Shown here piece by piece: positions 1-8,516 of a stretch of 64,000 bases of DNA. Numbering within the stretch: the stretch's first letter is position 1; every line of letters starts with the position of its first letter. The notes beneath the pieces are model-generated. The model saw nothing but the letters and a program-made list of their open reading frames with translations. It was not told where the DNA came from and did not search any database. Source of the DNA: Mesorhizobium sp. M2A.F.Ca.ET.046.03.2.1 (lineage in GTDB: Bacteria; Pseudomonadota; Alphaproteobacteria; Rhizobiales; Rhizobiaceae); contig NZ_CP034449.1 in NCBI RefSeq assembly GCF_003952425.1, positions 558,001 through 622,000 on the forward strand, in the 5' to 3' direction. The position numbers were made by a program, and so were the translations under genes.

Positions 1-2
1 GT

Positions 3-782
3 CTGGCCTCGTCGGCGGATAACCTCCTTCATCAACTCGACGATGAGCCGACGATCGTGCGCATGCTCATCACAAAGCTCTTGGCGACATCCGACCCCGA
101 CTGCGAGAATCGGCTCTCAGCGCTTTGGGAGCATGTCGACGACGAAGCCTTCTGGCATGGGCTAAGGGTATTGCCCCGCCAAAAGATCTCTCTTCTGAGG
201 CAACGCTTCAGCCCTGCCGAGCTCAGCCGCTCATCGTCTAACTTGCTTGAGATGATGCCTGCTGGTCTTTTTGAGATCGACGAATGGAGTGACGTGACAG
301 AGGTGCTCCGCGACGCGGCTTCATCTGGACTCGGGGTCTCTGCTTCACTTGCCCTTGAGACGCTCCTCTATAGAGGTGCGGCTTTAGGTATGCTTCAACC
401 GCTGATGCCGTTGGCGCGTGAATTCGCCAGTTCCAAACAGGCAAATGCACGTCGACCCATTATTTATTTTGCTGGTGGTTCCACGCTGGTCAACGTAAAG
501 CCCGAAAGCCATTCTGCTCGCGATGAGTTGCTCGGCATTTTGGTCGAGCATGAAGATGGCGAGAACCTCAGCCCGCTGATATGGAAGCTGGCGCAAAGTG
601 CGCCGATCTTCCCCTCCGCCATGATGCGCCTGACGCATTTGTGCAATAGCTACGGCGTCGAAAGGATCGATCGATTCTTAGTCAAGTTCCAGATACCTGA
701 ACGCGCCGGATTCGCGGCCCTTCGTTCTCAGCTCCTGAGGATACCTGAAGCCAAGAGGCCACAACTAACTTCGCTCGAATGA
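3..782 (+). CDS. 3' part of an unrecognised protein, cut by the window edge
   Basis: The reading frame is open from the first complete codon of the window, so the gene begins upstream; the visible part is about 259 residues. A GTG at 57 and an ATG at 63 are internal candidates, but the frame before them reads as ordinary coding sequence with no stop. The protein is largely helical, rich in Leu, Ala and Glu, with no signal peptide, membrane segment or catalytic motif that I recognise. The ending resembles the C-terminal helical arm of a larger protein. It lies at the left edge of a set of defence-type genes, so membership in that island is possible, but this is inference only. Confidence 0.6.
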   Translation: MASSADNLLHQLDDEPTIVRMLITKLLATSDPDCENRLSALWEHVDDEAFWHGLRVLPRQKISLLRQRFSPAELSRSSSNLLEMMPAGLFEIDEWSDVTEVLRDAASSGLGVSASLALETLLYRGAALGMLQPLMPLAREFASSKQANARRPIIYFAGGSTLVNVKPESHSARDELLGILVEHEDGENLSPLIWKLAQSAPIFPSAMMRLTHLCNSYGVERIDRFLVKFQIPERAGFAALRSQLLRIPEAKRPQLTSLE

Positions 783-1151
783 TGTGCTGCATGCGCCGCG
801 GATGCCGCTGGCAGTGGCTGGGATGATTGTAACACTCCAACACAGTCGGTCGTGAAGGCAGTCCTGACCACTGGAGCGGCTAATGCCGCAGCCGGCGTTG
901 ATGGATCTCGCAGGCTGGCCTGCCCATAGCGCCACAATCCCGGATATCGGCCTGCATGCCTCGGACGGCTCTTTTTGCTTCGGGCATCTTAACTGGCGGA
1001 CGGTACGGAGAGGACCGATGGGCCTTAAGTACTCAATCCATGCTAGACAATGCTGCTTCTTAGTGTGAGCGGAATGTTGCTTTCCAATGACAGACCAAGC
1101 TACGCTCGCTCTATTCGGCGGATTCGTCGGCCTTTTGGGGTGGAGGGGTGA
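783..1151. other. Intergenic region upstream of the radical SAM operon
   Basis: No convincing gene is seen: the short open frames have no ribosome-binding site and unnatural composition. The 3' end carries a strong Shine-Dalgarno GGAGGGG (1142-1148) for the next gene. A promoter for the four-gene operon is expected here, but I could not identify a clear -35/-10 pair. Confidence 0.5.
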
Positions 1152-2261
1152 TTGGTTAAACTTCGTATGGCCGGCAAGAATTTGCCGGCAGTTTTGAGGG
1201 ATGTCGTTGACTACAGAAAATCAGGCTTGAGCCTGAATCACGTCGTAGGCTGCCCCCTGGACTGCGGTTATTGCGTGCGACATTTGTTCGATAATTACGA
1301 CATGAAGAAACCGCACCTTGTCATGTCAGACCACGATGCGGTCGAAACATTGGTGGCCCACTGGGCTTTTCGAGCAGACACTACGCCGGTTCAGATCTTC
1401 AACAGAGCGACCGACCCCTTTCTGACTGGGGTCAAAGATCACCTCTTTGCTTGCCTCGAGGCGTTAGATGCCAGGGGCCTGTCCAACCCTGTGCTGGTAA
1501 TCACACGCTGGCATATCGCACCAGACGATGTCGCTCGACTTGAACGTCTATCCAACCTGCGTGTGACTGTCCTGATCACTTGGTCCGGCATTGATGACCA
1601 ACGCATAGAACCCGTCGACAGCGCAATCGCTGAGCGGTCGTTAGCCACCCTTGCCAACCATAAGACGCGAACTAAGTCGGTCCTCTATTGGAGACCATTG
1701 ATAGCGGGAATAAACGACACCGATCGGCATCTGCGCCGCGCAAGTGAGTTAGCCGAAATGGCAGATGCCACCGCCTTTACCGGCCTTTTCTATAGAGAGC
1801 AGATAAGAGCCCACTTTGAGGCCGCAGGCGTGCCCGAAATGTATGACACCATTGCACGCCGCAAGATCTTACCGCGAGAATTGGAGCTGAAGTTGATCGC
1901 CGCCTTCGGAGTGCGGCCCTTGTTCCGAAAGACTTCATGTGCAGTCGCATTCGCCCATGGCACCGCGGACTACAATGGCCATTTTGGCATTCGAGAAGTT
2001 TGCGACATTTGTCCGGCCAGCCAATTGGCGGTGTGCGCGCGGCATCATGTGAGACCAGACCCCGAAACTGTCGCAGCCCTTGCGGCATCAGTCGGTTTGG
2101 ACACCTCCGATATTCGCATCAGCGAACGTAACATCGAAGTTCTCGGTAGCCAGGAGCAGCAGCGGTACTTTATGCAGCATGCACTGAATTATCAGGTGCA
2201 TGATCGAGCGCAGCCGCACCACCACGGCAGACACGGCAGAGCAGAAGTCGGATGGGAATAG
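1152..2261 (+). CDS. Radical SAM protein (spore photoproduct lyase-like superfamily)
   Basis: This 369-residue protein carries the radical SAM cluster motif CPLDCGYC (Cys34, Cys38, Cys41; C-x3-C-x2-C), which binds a [4Fe-4S] cluster that cleaves S-adenosylmethionine. The following barrel segments (IFNRATDPF near 82-90, VLVITRW near 114-120) resemble the SPL/Rv2578c branch rather than viperin. The C-terminal third holds four more cysteines (263, 284, 287, 295), which could bind an auxiliary Fe-S cluster or zinc. The start is TTG with GGAGGGG five bases upstream; an ATG at 1167 is an alternative. It is the first gene of a four-gene operon and overlaps the exonuclease gene by 10 bases. The substrate is unknown; DNA, RNA or a nucleotide is plausible given the neighbours. 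Confidence 0.8.
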   Translation: MVKLRMAGKNLPAVLRDVVDYRKSGLSLNHVVGCPLDCGYCVRHLFDNYDMKKPHLVMSDHDAVETLVAHWAFRADTTPVQIFNRATDPFLTGVKDHLFACLEALDARGLSNPVLVITRWHIAPDDVARLERLSNLRVTVLITWSGIDDQRIEPVDSAIAERSLATLANHKTRTKSVLYWRPLIAGINDTDRHLRRASELAEMADATAFTGLFYREQIRAHFEAAGVPEMYDTIARRKILPRELELKLIAAFGVRPLFRKTSCAVAFAHGTADYNGHFGIREVCDICPASQLAVCARHHVRPDPETVAALAASVGLDTSDIRISERNIEVLGSQEQQRYFMQHALNYQVHDRAQPHHHGRHGRAEVGWE

Positions 2262-2842
2262 AGCACGAGACTTTTTTCGTCATAGACGTCGAAGGGAGCG
2301 GAGCCAATCCACCTGAAATCGTTGAGCTTGCCATCACCCCAATCAACGACCTCAAAATCGGAGCGCGGCGGTGGGAGTGGCGCGTGCAACCAAACGGACC
2401 AATAGCCGCCGCTGCAACGCGAATCCACGGTATCACGCTAGACGACGTTGCTGAGGCGCCTTCGATTGACGACATCGCAGGCGAGATAATGACTTGGACG
2501 GATGGACAGAGAGTCGTTGGCCACAATGTGCGCGTCGAGCTCGAAATCATTTCCAGGTCGATCCCCGACTGGAGGCCTTCGATGGCAATTGACACGCTTC
2601 GGTTGGCGAAGGCCACTCGTCCGGGGATGCGGTCCTATGGGCTCGAGAATCTCAGTCAGGCTTTGCACATTTCAGAAGAAGCGGAACGACTTACCGGAGG
2701 ACACCATCACTCGGCGGCCTTCGATACAGTAGTCACCGCGCTTCTATTCATCGAACTCGTCTCAAGCATTCCTGCCGCCTCAAGAATGGCCGCTTTGATG
2801 GATGCCGATATCCTCAACAATCGCCAAGGGGTGCTGTTGTGA
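2252..2842 (+). CDS. DEDDh-type 3'-5' exonuclease (DnaQ/RNase T-like)
   Basis: This is a 196-residue single-domain exonuclease. Motif I is FVIDVEGSG with Asp12 and Glu14. Motif II is the HN region around 91-96, where the usual Asp is Glu96 (HNVRVE). Motif III is HSAAFD with His153 and Asp158, the HxxxxD spacing of DEDDh enzymes. The family removes nucleotides from 3' ends of DNA or RNA with two metal ions. The gene starts inside the end of the radical SAM gene and overlaps the next gene by GTGA, so translation is probably coupled. No polymerase domain is attached. The Asp-to-Glu change in motif II could lower or alter activity. Confidence 0.8.
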   Translation: MGIEHETFFVIDVEGSGANPPEIVELAITPINDLKIGARRWEWRVQPNGPIAAAATRIHGITLDDVAEAPSIDDIAGEIMTWTDGQRVVGHNVRVELEIISRSIPDWRPSMAIDTLRLAKATRPGMRSYGLENLSQALHISEEAERLTGGHHHSAAFDTVVTALLFIELVSSIPAASRMAALMDADILNNRQGVLL

Positions 2843-3432
2843 AGAAGCCTCCCTTCATGATCGGAATCGCTGGAACACATTCAACCGGCAAATCTACCTT
2901 TGTCGCCAAAGCAGCCCAAACACTTGAAGGTCGCGGCTTCAGCGTAGGCCAGATCGGTGATCTCGCCACCAAGGCACGCGAAGCGGGTTTTCCTATCCTC
3001 ACTGATCACACGTACGAAAGCACCTTGTGGATCATCGCCGAAGGGATGCGGCAGGAGGCCGAGGCGTTGCTTACCAACGACGTCGTTCTGGTCGATCGTC
3101 CCGTTCCGGACGCCTTGGGATACCTCAAGGCGGCGCTGGAGGTTTCATCGCGCGAGATCAGTGGGGAACGACTGTCAGAATTGCAGACAATCGTCGCTGC
3201 CCGTGCCACACGCTACGATATGCTCATAATCACCGAGTTGGACCATGCCATTCCACTCGGCCCAGAGCGTGACACAAACGAGACCTTTCGAGTAGCGGCA
3301 GGCCACCATGTGACGGCTGTGATCGAAAAGGTCCGGCCTCAGGCCATTCGCATGACGTCAAAGAATCCCGACGAAGTCGCCGCTGCAGCCGTCGAAGAGG
3401 TTGTTCGCCATTTCAGCAAAGGAGGCTCTTGA
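2839..3432 (+). CDS. P-loop NTPase, nucleoside kinase/NadR-like (AAA_28 type)
   Basis: The 197-residue protein starts with a classical Walker A, GTHSTGKS (12-19). It has a short Walker B-like strand followed by Asp-Arg (VVLVDRPVPDAL), as in NadR-type and deoxynucleoside kinase-like AAA_28 proteins. The size fits a small-molecule kinase better than a motor ATPase. GTG is the start, sharing GTGA with the stop of the exonuclease gene. As part of the operon it may phosphorylate the product or substrate of the radical SAM enzyme, or act as a sensor; neither is shown by the sequence. Confidence 0.7.
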   Translation: MKKPPFMIGIAGTHSTGKSTFVAKAAQTLEGRGFSVGQIGDLATKAREAGFPILTDHTYESTLWIIAEGMRQEAEALLTNDVVLVDRPVPDALGYLKAALEVSSREISGERLSELQTIVAARATRYDMLIITELDHAIPLGPERDTNETFRVAAGHHVTAVIEKVRPQAIRMTSKNPDEVAAAAVEEVVRHFSKGGS

Positions 3433-3926
3433 TGTCCTTGTTGGAAGTTCGAACTACCATCAACACGATGATCAATTCCGCCGCCAGCGGCACGGATATC
3501 GGCACCAAGGCTTTGATCGACGCCTTGCGAAAAGATCATGCCGCCGTCATTTCGGCCGCGCGGTCAGAACTCGAAACCATCGCGTTGACCAAGATTGTTA
3601 ACGAAGTTGCCCGTCGCCGCGTCCGAGAGGTGCCAGGTCAGGGCGAGCTTTTCGGTGCTTATTCCGGCATTTGGCAAACCATTGCCGTCAAAAACCGCGG
3701 CCCGGACGGCAAACTGCGCTATGACCGTAAGGCGATAAATGACGCTACGCCCGAAGAGGTTGAAGCCTGGCTGCAAGAACACACACAAGCGCGCCGCAGT
3801 CAGCCGGAGAAATTTGCCGGTATGCGTCGTATGCTAGACGATGCAAGGAACGTCGGTGGGGCCAAAGGCGCCACCATCGGCAGCCTCCTAGCGGAGAAGC
3901 GCCGCCGAGAGTTGGCTGCGGATTAG
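3432..3926 (+). CDS. Small charged helical protein of unknown function, last gene of the radical SAM operon
   Basis: This 164-residue protein has no family I recognise. The ATG at 3432 is preferred over the in-frame TTG three bases earlier because GGAGG lies six bases before it; it overlaps the kinase stop by one base. The sequence is rich in Arg, Glu and Ala. It has a predicted helical N-terminal half, a central GELFGAYSGIW-like segment and a basic C-terminus ending EKRRRELAAD. There is no signal peptide or membrane segment. The basic surface could suit nucleic-acid or partner binding. It faces the DUF2235 gene tail to tail across 18 bases. Confidence 0.6.
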   Translation: MSLLEVRTTINTMINSAASGTDIGTKALIDALRKDHAAVISAARSELETIALTKIVNEVARRRVREVPGQGELFGAYSGIWQTIAVKNRGPDGKLRYDRKAINDATPEEVEAWLQEHTQARRSQPEKFAGMRRMLDDARNVGGAKGATIGSLLAEKRRRELAAD

Positions 3927-3944
3927 CGCATCACAGCCGTGAGC

Positions 3945-5171
3945 TCAGTTGCGCCCAGACATTGATCCGGCTGAACTCTTGGGGGCCTCCGGCGTAGCCG
4001 GACCCGTGTTGGAAAATAGAATGTTGGCCGGGCGATAGTCGCTTACGAGAGCGTGCCGTTTATCGACCGAAGAGTGGACAAGCAGGTTTTCAGGTAACCG
4101 CCTTGGTTCTGCCTGCGGCAGGTACCAGCCCAAGATTGAGCACCGCTTCCATTCTCGCCATCTCACACATTTTGGAAGCAGCTCCAAAACCCACCACGCC
4201 CATGTAAGCGAATTGTGCAGTTCGGCTGTTGCATCTTGCGCCACATAAAACTTCCTTCCGTCAGGCAGTGGCTTGCCGTTCACCAGACACTCATACATGA
4301 CGGTGTCTGTAAGGAGACCCTGGCCGATAGCCTCTTCGATGAGCCACGCTAGCGGAAATTTCGAAAGTCCGCTCTCTTCCTCGGGGTACCCACCGCCAAC
4401 ATCAGAATGCACACCTGCAAACCCCATCTCTACGACGTCCTGTGCGATTTTGGATGGTGGATTCGCGAAGGGCAGCGGTTCATAAATTTGGTCTGGTTCC
4501 CATTTGTTAAGGCGAAACATACGACGACGTTCGTCAATCGCCACGGCGTGGCGAAAACAGCGAACGCTTGGATTTTTGCGCGTGTACGGCAAAGTACGTA
4601 GGCTTGGCAGATAGAGCCGATCCGGACGCGGCACGATCATCGACGCCACAGTATCCCAAACACCCAAGAAATGGATCGTGGCGTGCCGCGCACCCATGAC
4701 GCGGCCAAAGTCCCAGGCGATCTTCAGTTTGTTGTCCTGGCTTGCTCGTTTGTAGGCCGTCAATGCGTAGCTGACCACATTTAGCTGCGCCGGCCGGAGC
4801 AAACCAACCATGTGGATCATGCCCGCGACCGCCCGCACCGTGTAGGAACCGCGACTGAAGCCGAATAAAAATATCCTGTCGCCTTCTTGATAGTGCTCAC
4901 AGACGAAGCGGTACGCATCTGCGATGTTGTCATCCAGTCCGTAGCCCGTCGCCAGCCCGAAAATCGCCTTGGCGTCCTGAAAGACCCGTCCCCATTCACT
5001 GCTTAGTCCGATCGTGCCGACACCGGCATTATAGTAGACAATCTGTTGCTCGTTTTTGACGGCTATCCGAAACAGCTTCAGCACATTGGAGAGGTCACCC
5101 TCGACCTGGTTCCCCGTGCCATCACAGAGAACAACGATGTTCTTACCCATCCGCTTCCGATCCGCCGCCAT
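3945..5171 (-). CDS. DUF2235 / Tle1-like alpha/beta-hydrolase (predicted lipase or esterase)
   Basis: This 408-residue protein begins with the DUF2235 signature: a beta strand IVVLCDGTGNQ, then YYNAGVG. It carries the nucleophile elbow GFSRG (Gly-x-Ser-x-Gly) in the segment IFLFGFSRGSYTVRA. DUF2235 proteins include type VI secretion phospholipase effectors and cytoplasmic hydrolases. No T6SS genes (Hcp, VgrG, PAAR) are visible nearby, so this is more likely a cytoplasmic effector of the local operon. The longest frame starts at 5171; an ATG at 5150 (MGKN) with GGAAG close upstream is an alternative. It is the last gene of a three-gene minus-strand operon, 79 bases after the MBL gene. Confidence 0.75.
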   Translation of the reverse strand: MAADRKRMGKNIVVLCDGTGNQVEGDLSNVLKLFRIAVKNEQQIVYYNAGVGTIGLSSEWGRVFQDAKAIFGLATGYGLDDNIADAYRFVCEHYQEGDRIFLFGFSRGSYTVRAVAGMIHMVGLLRPAQLNVVSYALTAYKRASQDNKLKIAWDFGRVMGARHATIHFLGVWDTVASMIVPRPDRLYLPSLRTLPYTRKNPSVRCFRHAVAIDERRRMFRLNKWEPDQIYEPLPFANPPSKIAQDVVEMGFAGVHSDVGGGYPEEESGLSKFPLAWLIEEAIGQGLLTDTVMYECLVNGKPLPDGRKFYVAQDATAELHNSLTWAWWVLELLPKCVRWREWKRCSILGWYLPQAEPRRLPENLLVHSSVDKRHALVSDYRPANILFSNTGPATPEAPKSSAGSMSGRN

Positions 5172-5250
5172 TGTTTGAATACCAGGATAGAGCGCAATGG
5201 CTCGATACGAGGCCGGGTGCCTTTTGCCGCCGTGTCACGCGACATGTCCC

Positions 5251-6606
5251 CTACTGGAAGAGGACATCGATATAGCCCGTCGCCTTTCTGATCCGCTCAA
5301 AATCGGTACGAAGCGGCTGAGCCTGGTTTAGCCAGTCGGCCTCATAGGCAGCAAAGTCGGCTGGATCTTTGGGTTTGAAATCCTTCAAGAAAGGTTTGTA
5401 GATCCTCGGGTCGCGGATGCGCCGCGCAATTTCAGTCATTAGCAACGCTCGGGGTATGGTGGGGTACTTGCCACGCTCTGTGGAGACAACAGCTGTCGCC
5501 TTGGCTTGTTCACCGTTTTTCGGCAGTGGCAGTATCGCTTCTAGAATGTCGACAGCCTCGGTCTTCTTTTTATTACCCATGTCCCACGGCGTTGCATTCT
5601 CGCTGCCGTGATGGCCGATTTTCAGGAAATCCACTGGCTTGCCCAGGATTTCCTTGCGCTTGTTCCACATCACGTTCCAGGAACCATTCATCTTGCCCAG
5701 TTTGAAATCGCTGCTCCATTCAGCGTCGCCCACGAACAACAAGCGCTTGTCGCTCCATTCGATCAAAAGAACGACGCTCGAATTGTTCTTAAGTTTGCCG
5801 TCTAGCTCGGCAAAGGCGAGTCCGTTTGACTGCATACGCGCGCGAAGTGAGCGAAAGGACGCCGGACTGATGTTGCCCGGCAAAGGCGCATCCGCTGACG
5901 TGAAGGCTACCTCTTTGAGTTGGCCATCCTCGGCGTCGTCGTCGGCTGCGTCAAACGCGGTCGGACCAATTACCCCCCGCAGGGCGTTCTCAGCGGTCTT
6001 GCCAAGATAGAAGCCATCGAAATCAGACTCCGGACCGATCACATTGATCGTTGCGTTGTGCAATTTGATGTCGTGCGTGAGATTTGTTTCACCGGCACTG
6101 ACGTAGGTGGGCTCAGCTCCCTTGAGCAGCGTGCTGCGCAACGTTTCCATCGCGCCCTTATTGTTGATCTGAAATACCGATAGCAGTTCGGCGACGCGCG
6201 GGCTTAGATCTTTGCCAAGAGCTTCCAGGCTCTGCATCGCCTTCTGCGCAACAGCTCTGACTTTGCGCGTCTTGCCCGCCTGAGGGTGTTTTGGGTTCAT
6301 GACGCAGTTCATCCAAACGGCGCCTACTTTGACATCTTCGAAAATCTTGGGGTCGAATCCCGCAATGTGATCCTTATGCTCGTGGGTCACGACGACCAGA
6401 TCGAGACGCTTCTTGCTACCTTCGGTTGGAAGTTCACTCTTCAGTTGCTCAATCGCTTTGGTAAGCAGCCCCCCGTCGCTCCAGGTACCGCAATCGATCA
6501 GCATATGAAAAGCTTTCTCATTCGCATCAGTCTCGCCTGGGATGCGCACGTAAATGCAATCGCCTAGGCCAACGTCATAGAGACGGATTAGGAGCTCATT
6601 TGCCAT
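5251..6606 (-). CDS. Metallo-beta-lactamase-fold hydrolase (ComEC C-terminal domain-like)
   Basis: The 451-residue protein has the MBL metal motif HEHKDH (75-80), a later strand with LLFVGDAEW and a GHHGSENAT motif, an arrangement typical of ComEC-type MBL domains. It has no membrane segments, unlike full ComEC, so it is a soluble hydrolase, perhaps a nuclease or phosphodiesterase. The start codon overlaps the end of the metalloprotease gene by 19 bases, with GGAG about eight bases upstream, showing translational coupling. Soluble ComEC-like MBL proteins next to protease genes are a recurring theme in bacterial defence loci (established knowledge); a protease-activated nuclease is a reasonable hypothesis. 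Confidence 0.78.
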   Translation of the reverse strand: MANELLIRLYDVGLGDCIYVRIPGETDANEKAFHMLIDCGTWSDGGLLTKAIEQLKSELPTEGSKKRLDLVVVTHEHKDHIAGFDPKIFEDVKVGAVWMNCVMNPKHPQAGKTRKVRAVAQKAMQSLEALGKDLSPRVAELLSVFQINNKGAMETLRSTLLKGAEPTYVSAGETNLTHDIKLHNATINVIGPESDFDGFYLGKTAENALRGVIGPTAFDAADDDAEDGQLKEVAFTSADAPLPGNISPASFRSLRARMQSNGLAFAELDGKLKNNSSVVLLIEWSDKRLLFVGDAEWSSDFKLGKMNGSWNVMWNKRKEILGKPVDFLKIGHHGSENATPWDMGNKKKTEAVDILEAILPLPKNGEQAKATAVVSTERGKYPTIPRALLMTEIARRIRDPRIYKPFLKDFKPKDPADFAAYEADWLNQAQPLRTDFERIRKATGYIDVLFQ

Positions 6607-8516
6607 CTCAGGGCTCCAAGGTTTGGATCATCGTCATCAATGTGAAAATGGGGAGAAAGCTCGAAACGGATCGATCCCTCGACCTCCCGCGCGATCAACG
6701 GTGGCGTAAGCTCGCCAACAAGACCTTCAGGTCCGCCTAGCTCCTGCCCGACCATCCCCTCTTCAATTCTGCGAGTCAGCGCATCGAGATACGATCCTCT
6801 GCGCTTAATTCCCGCATCCAGTTCGGCTAACGCGTCTTCATCAGTTTTAAAGAGCTTCTTACGCTTTGCCCGCCTTTCCATCGCGACAAGCGAGGGGGTG
6901 GAAGGCTCACTCCCAGGCTTGCGCGTCCAGTAAAGTAAGCTGCCGTTCACATCGAAAACCATTGTCCCGCCGCACAGCAGGCTGGTTGTCTTGCCGCTAA
7001 AAGCACCGAAACGAGTTCCATCGAGGATGAGTTCTTCACGCCATAGATATTGAAGAATGATCTGCTTGGGCTGGAAAAGCCCCATGCCGACCATTTTTCG
7101 CGCGGAAAAGACCTCATCCACGATGATGTCGACATGATCAGGGATGAAAAGCTTGTCTCGATTGTCATCAAGGTACCGGTACGCCTCGGCTCTCGAGCTG
7201 CCTATAAGTTCGGGATCATGAGCAATCGCTCCTGGCATACGGTCGTACAAAGGAGCAGGCTCGAGCAGAGCCTTGCCTTCGTCACAGCTGATGATCTCTC
7301 GCGCGACAAATATGTCGGCAATCATCTTGCGGTAACCGTGCGGGTCGGTCGGATCGGCGATCGCAAGGTTGCGCAACACAGCGCGGGCGTAGTCATTGAA
7401 CGTCACCTCAACCGGCGGCAACAGATCGAGCGCTTGAATGGCAATCACCTGCATGCGAGCCGAAGCGTATTGAAGCGATTGAGCCGGGGTAAGCGTATCT
7501 CCGCTGGTTTTTTCGCGCTTCAGATACTGCTCGGTTAGCGCCACGAAGATGTCGAACATCGAAGCCGTCATCACTTGCGATAGCTCATGCGGCTCAATTT
7601 GATCCTTGTAGTCGCTCATTCTGCTCGGATTTGCGGCGCTACGCAGGTAGGGCTGTCCATTGACAGCTTGGCCAAACTGAGCCGCAACGGCTCCAATGAG
7701 CTGCTGGCCGGTCTTTGTCTTCAGATCGCCTTTCGTTCGGACAGCCAGCTCCCGCCGAAAGGAGTTGTTCCGCAGGGTCATCAAGATTGCAGTCAAGTCG
7801 CCAAGAAATTCGTGGAAGGCGCCTGTTTGCGGTGAAACCGCCTCCAAATAGTAGGGCCTGATGCCGTCCAAGACGGCATGACCGAATTCATGATTAACGA
7901 TATCGCTTGAAAGGCAGGTGTGAATCCGCTGCCCCTCCTCGTCATCGAAATAATAGAATTGGAGCGACTTGCTCTCGCGGTCATAGTAGGCGTTTGCGGC
8001 ATAACCGGCATTTGGCGTCACCAGCAGCCGGTTGCCTTCAAAGGCCCAAGAAATACGCCGGCCAAGCCCACTTGGGCTCTCGAAGAAGTCGAGCGTGCTT
8101 TGCAAGATTGCCCAGGTGCTGACCTGTCGAAAATGGACCGTGTCCTTCAGCGACTTGTCGATCTTCCGCCCCTTTGGATCGAGAAAGGCTTTCTCATCGC
8201 GGCTCCATTCGGCCGGCTTTTCCAACTTGTTTGCCGTGCTGTCGTAATCGACAATTGCAAACCTGGCGCTTGTCGGCCCATCACCGATGCGGGGCTCCCA
8301 AGGCACATAGAAATCGCTGTCGATTTCAAGCCCCGGATTTTCTTTCGCAACAAGTGGATCCTTATAGTAGGTATCTATAGGGATTTTGAGCCCCAGCTTC
8401 CTTTGGGTCGCGCCGTCCAAGAACCGCCGCGACGCATAAACATCTCTCATTTCGGCAGCAGTGAGCTGTGCCTTGAGCACTTCTTTCTTCTGGCTGATTT
8501 CGCTTTGTTTGGCCAA
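6588..8516 (-). CDS. Gluzincin-type zinc metalloprotease with large C-terminal extension
   Basis: Counted from the preferred start, this 642-residue protein has a zinc-protease motif HEFGH (His209, Glu210, His213). About 23 residues later is a Glu-x3-Asp segment (Glu236, Asp240, in FHEFLGDLTA), matching the third zinc ligand and the Asp of M4-like gluzincins. No signal peptide is visible, so it probably acts in the cytoplasm, unusual for an M4-like enzyme. I chose TTG at 8516 because AGGGGG lies six bases upstream and MAKQSEISQ is a natural N-terminus; an upstream TTG at 8564 is possible. The C-terminal 350 residues match no family I know. It is the first gene of the protease, MBL, DUF2235 operon. 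Confidence 0.7.
   Translation of the reverse strand: MAKQSEISQKKEVLKAQLTAAEMRDVYASRRFLDGATQRKLGLKIPIDTYYKDPLVAKENPGLEIDSDFYVPWEPRIGDGPTSARFAIVDYDSTANKLEKPAEWSRDEKAFLDPKGRKIDKSLKDTVHFRQVSTWAILQSTLDFFESPSGLGRRISWAFEGNRLLVTPNAGYAANAYYDRESKSLQFYYFDDEEGQRIHTCLSSDIVNHEFGHAVLDGIRPYYLEAVSPQTGAFHEFLGDLTAILMTLRNNSFRRELAVRTKGDLKTKTGQQLIGAVAAQFGQAVNGQPYLRSAANPSRMSDYKDQIEPHELSQVMTASMFDIFVALTEQYLKREKTSGDTLTPAQSLQYASARMQVIAIQALDLLPPVEVTFNDYARAVLRNLAIADPTDPHGYRKMIADIFVAREIISCDEGKALLEPAPLYDRMPGAIAHDPELIGSSRAEAYRYLDDNRDKLFIPDHVDIIVDEVFSARKMVGMGLFQPKQIILQYLWREELILDGTRFGAFSGKTTSLLCGGTMVFDVNGSLLYWTRKPGSEPSTPSLVAMERRAKRKKLFKTDEDALAELDAGIKRRGSYLDALTRRIEEGMVGQELGGPEGLVGELTPPLIAREVEGSIRFELSPHFHIDDDDPNLGALRWQMSS

Noticed and set aside
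1152..2261. Radical SAM protein as a viperin
   Set aside because: The cluster region and barrel motifs match the spore photoproduct lyase-like branch; viperin signatures are absent.
3945..5171. DUF2235 protein as a type VI secretion effector
   Set aside because: No VgrG, PAAR, Hcp or immunity-like gene is nearby, and the gene is the last of a different operon.
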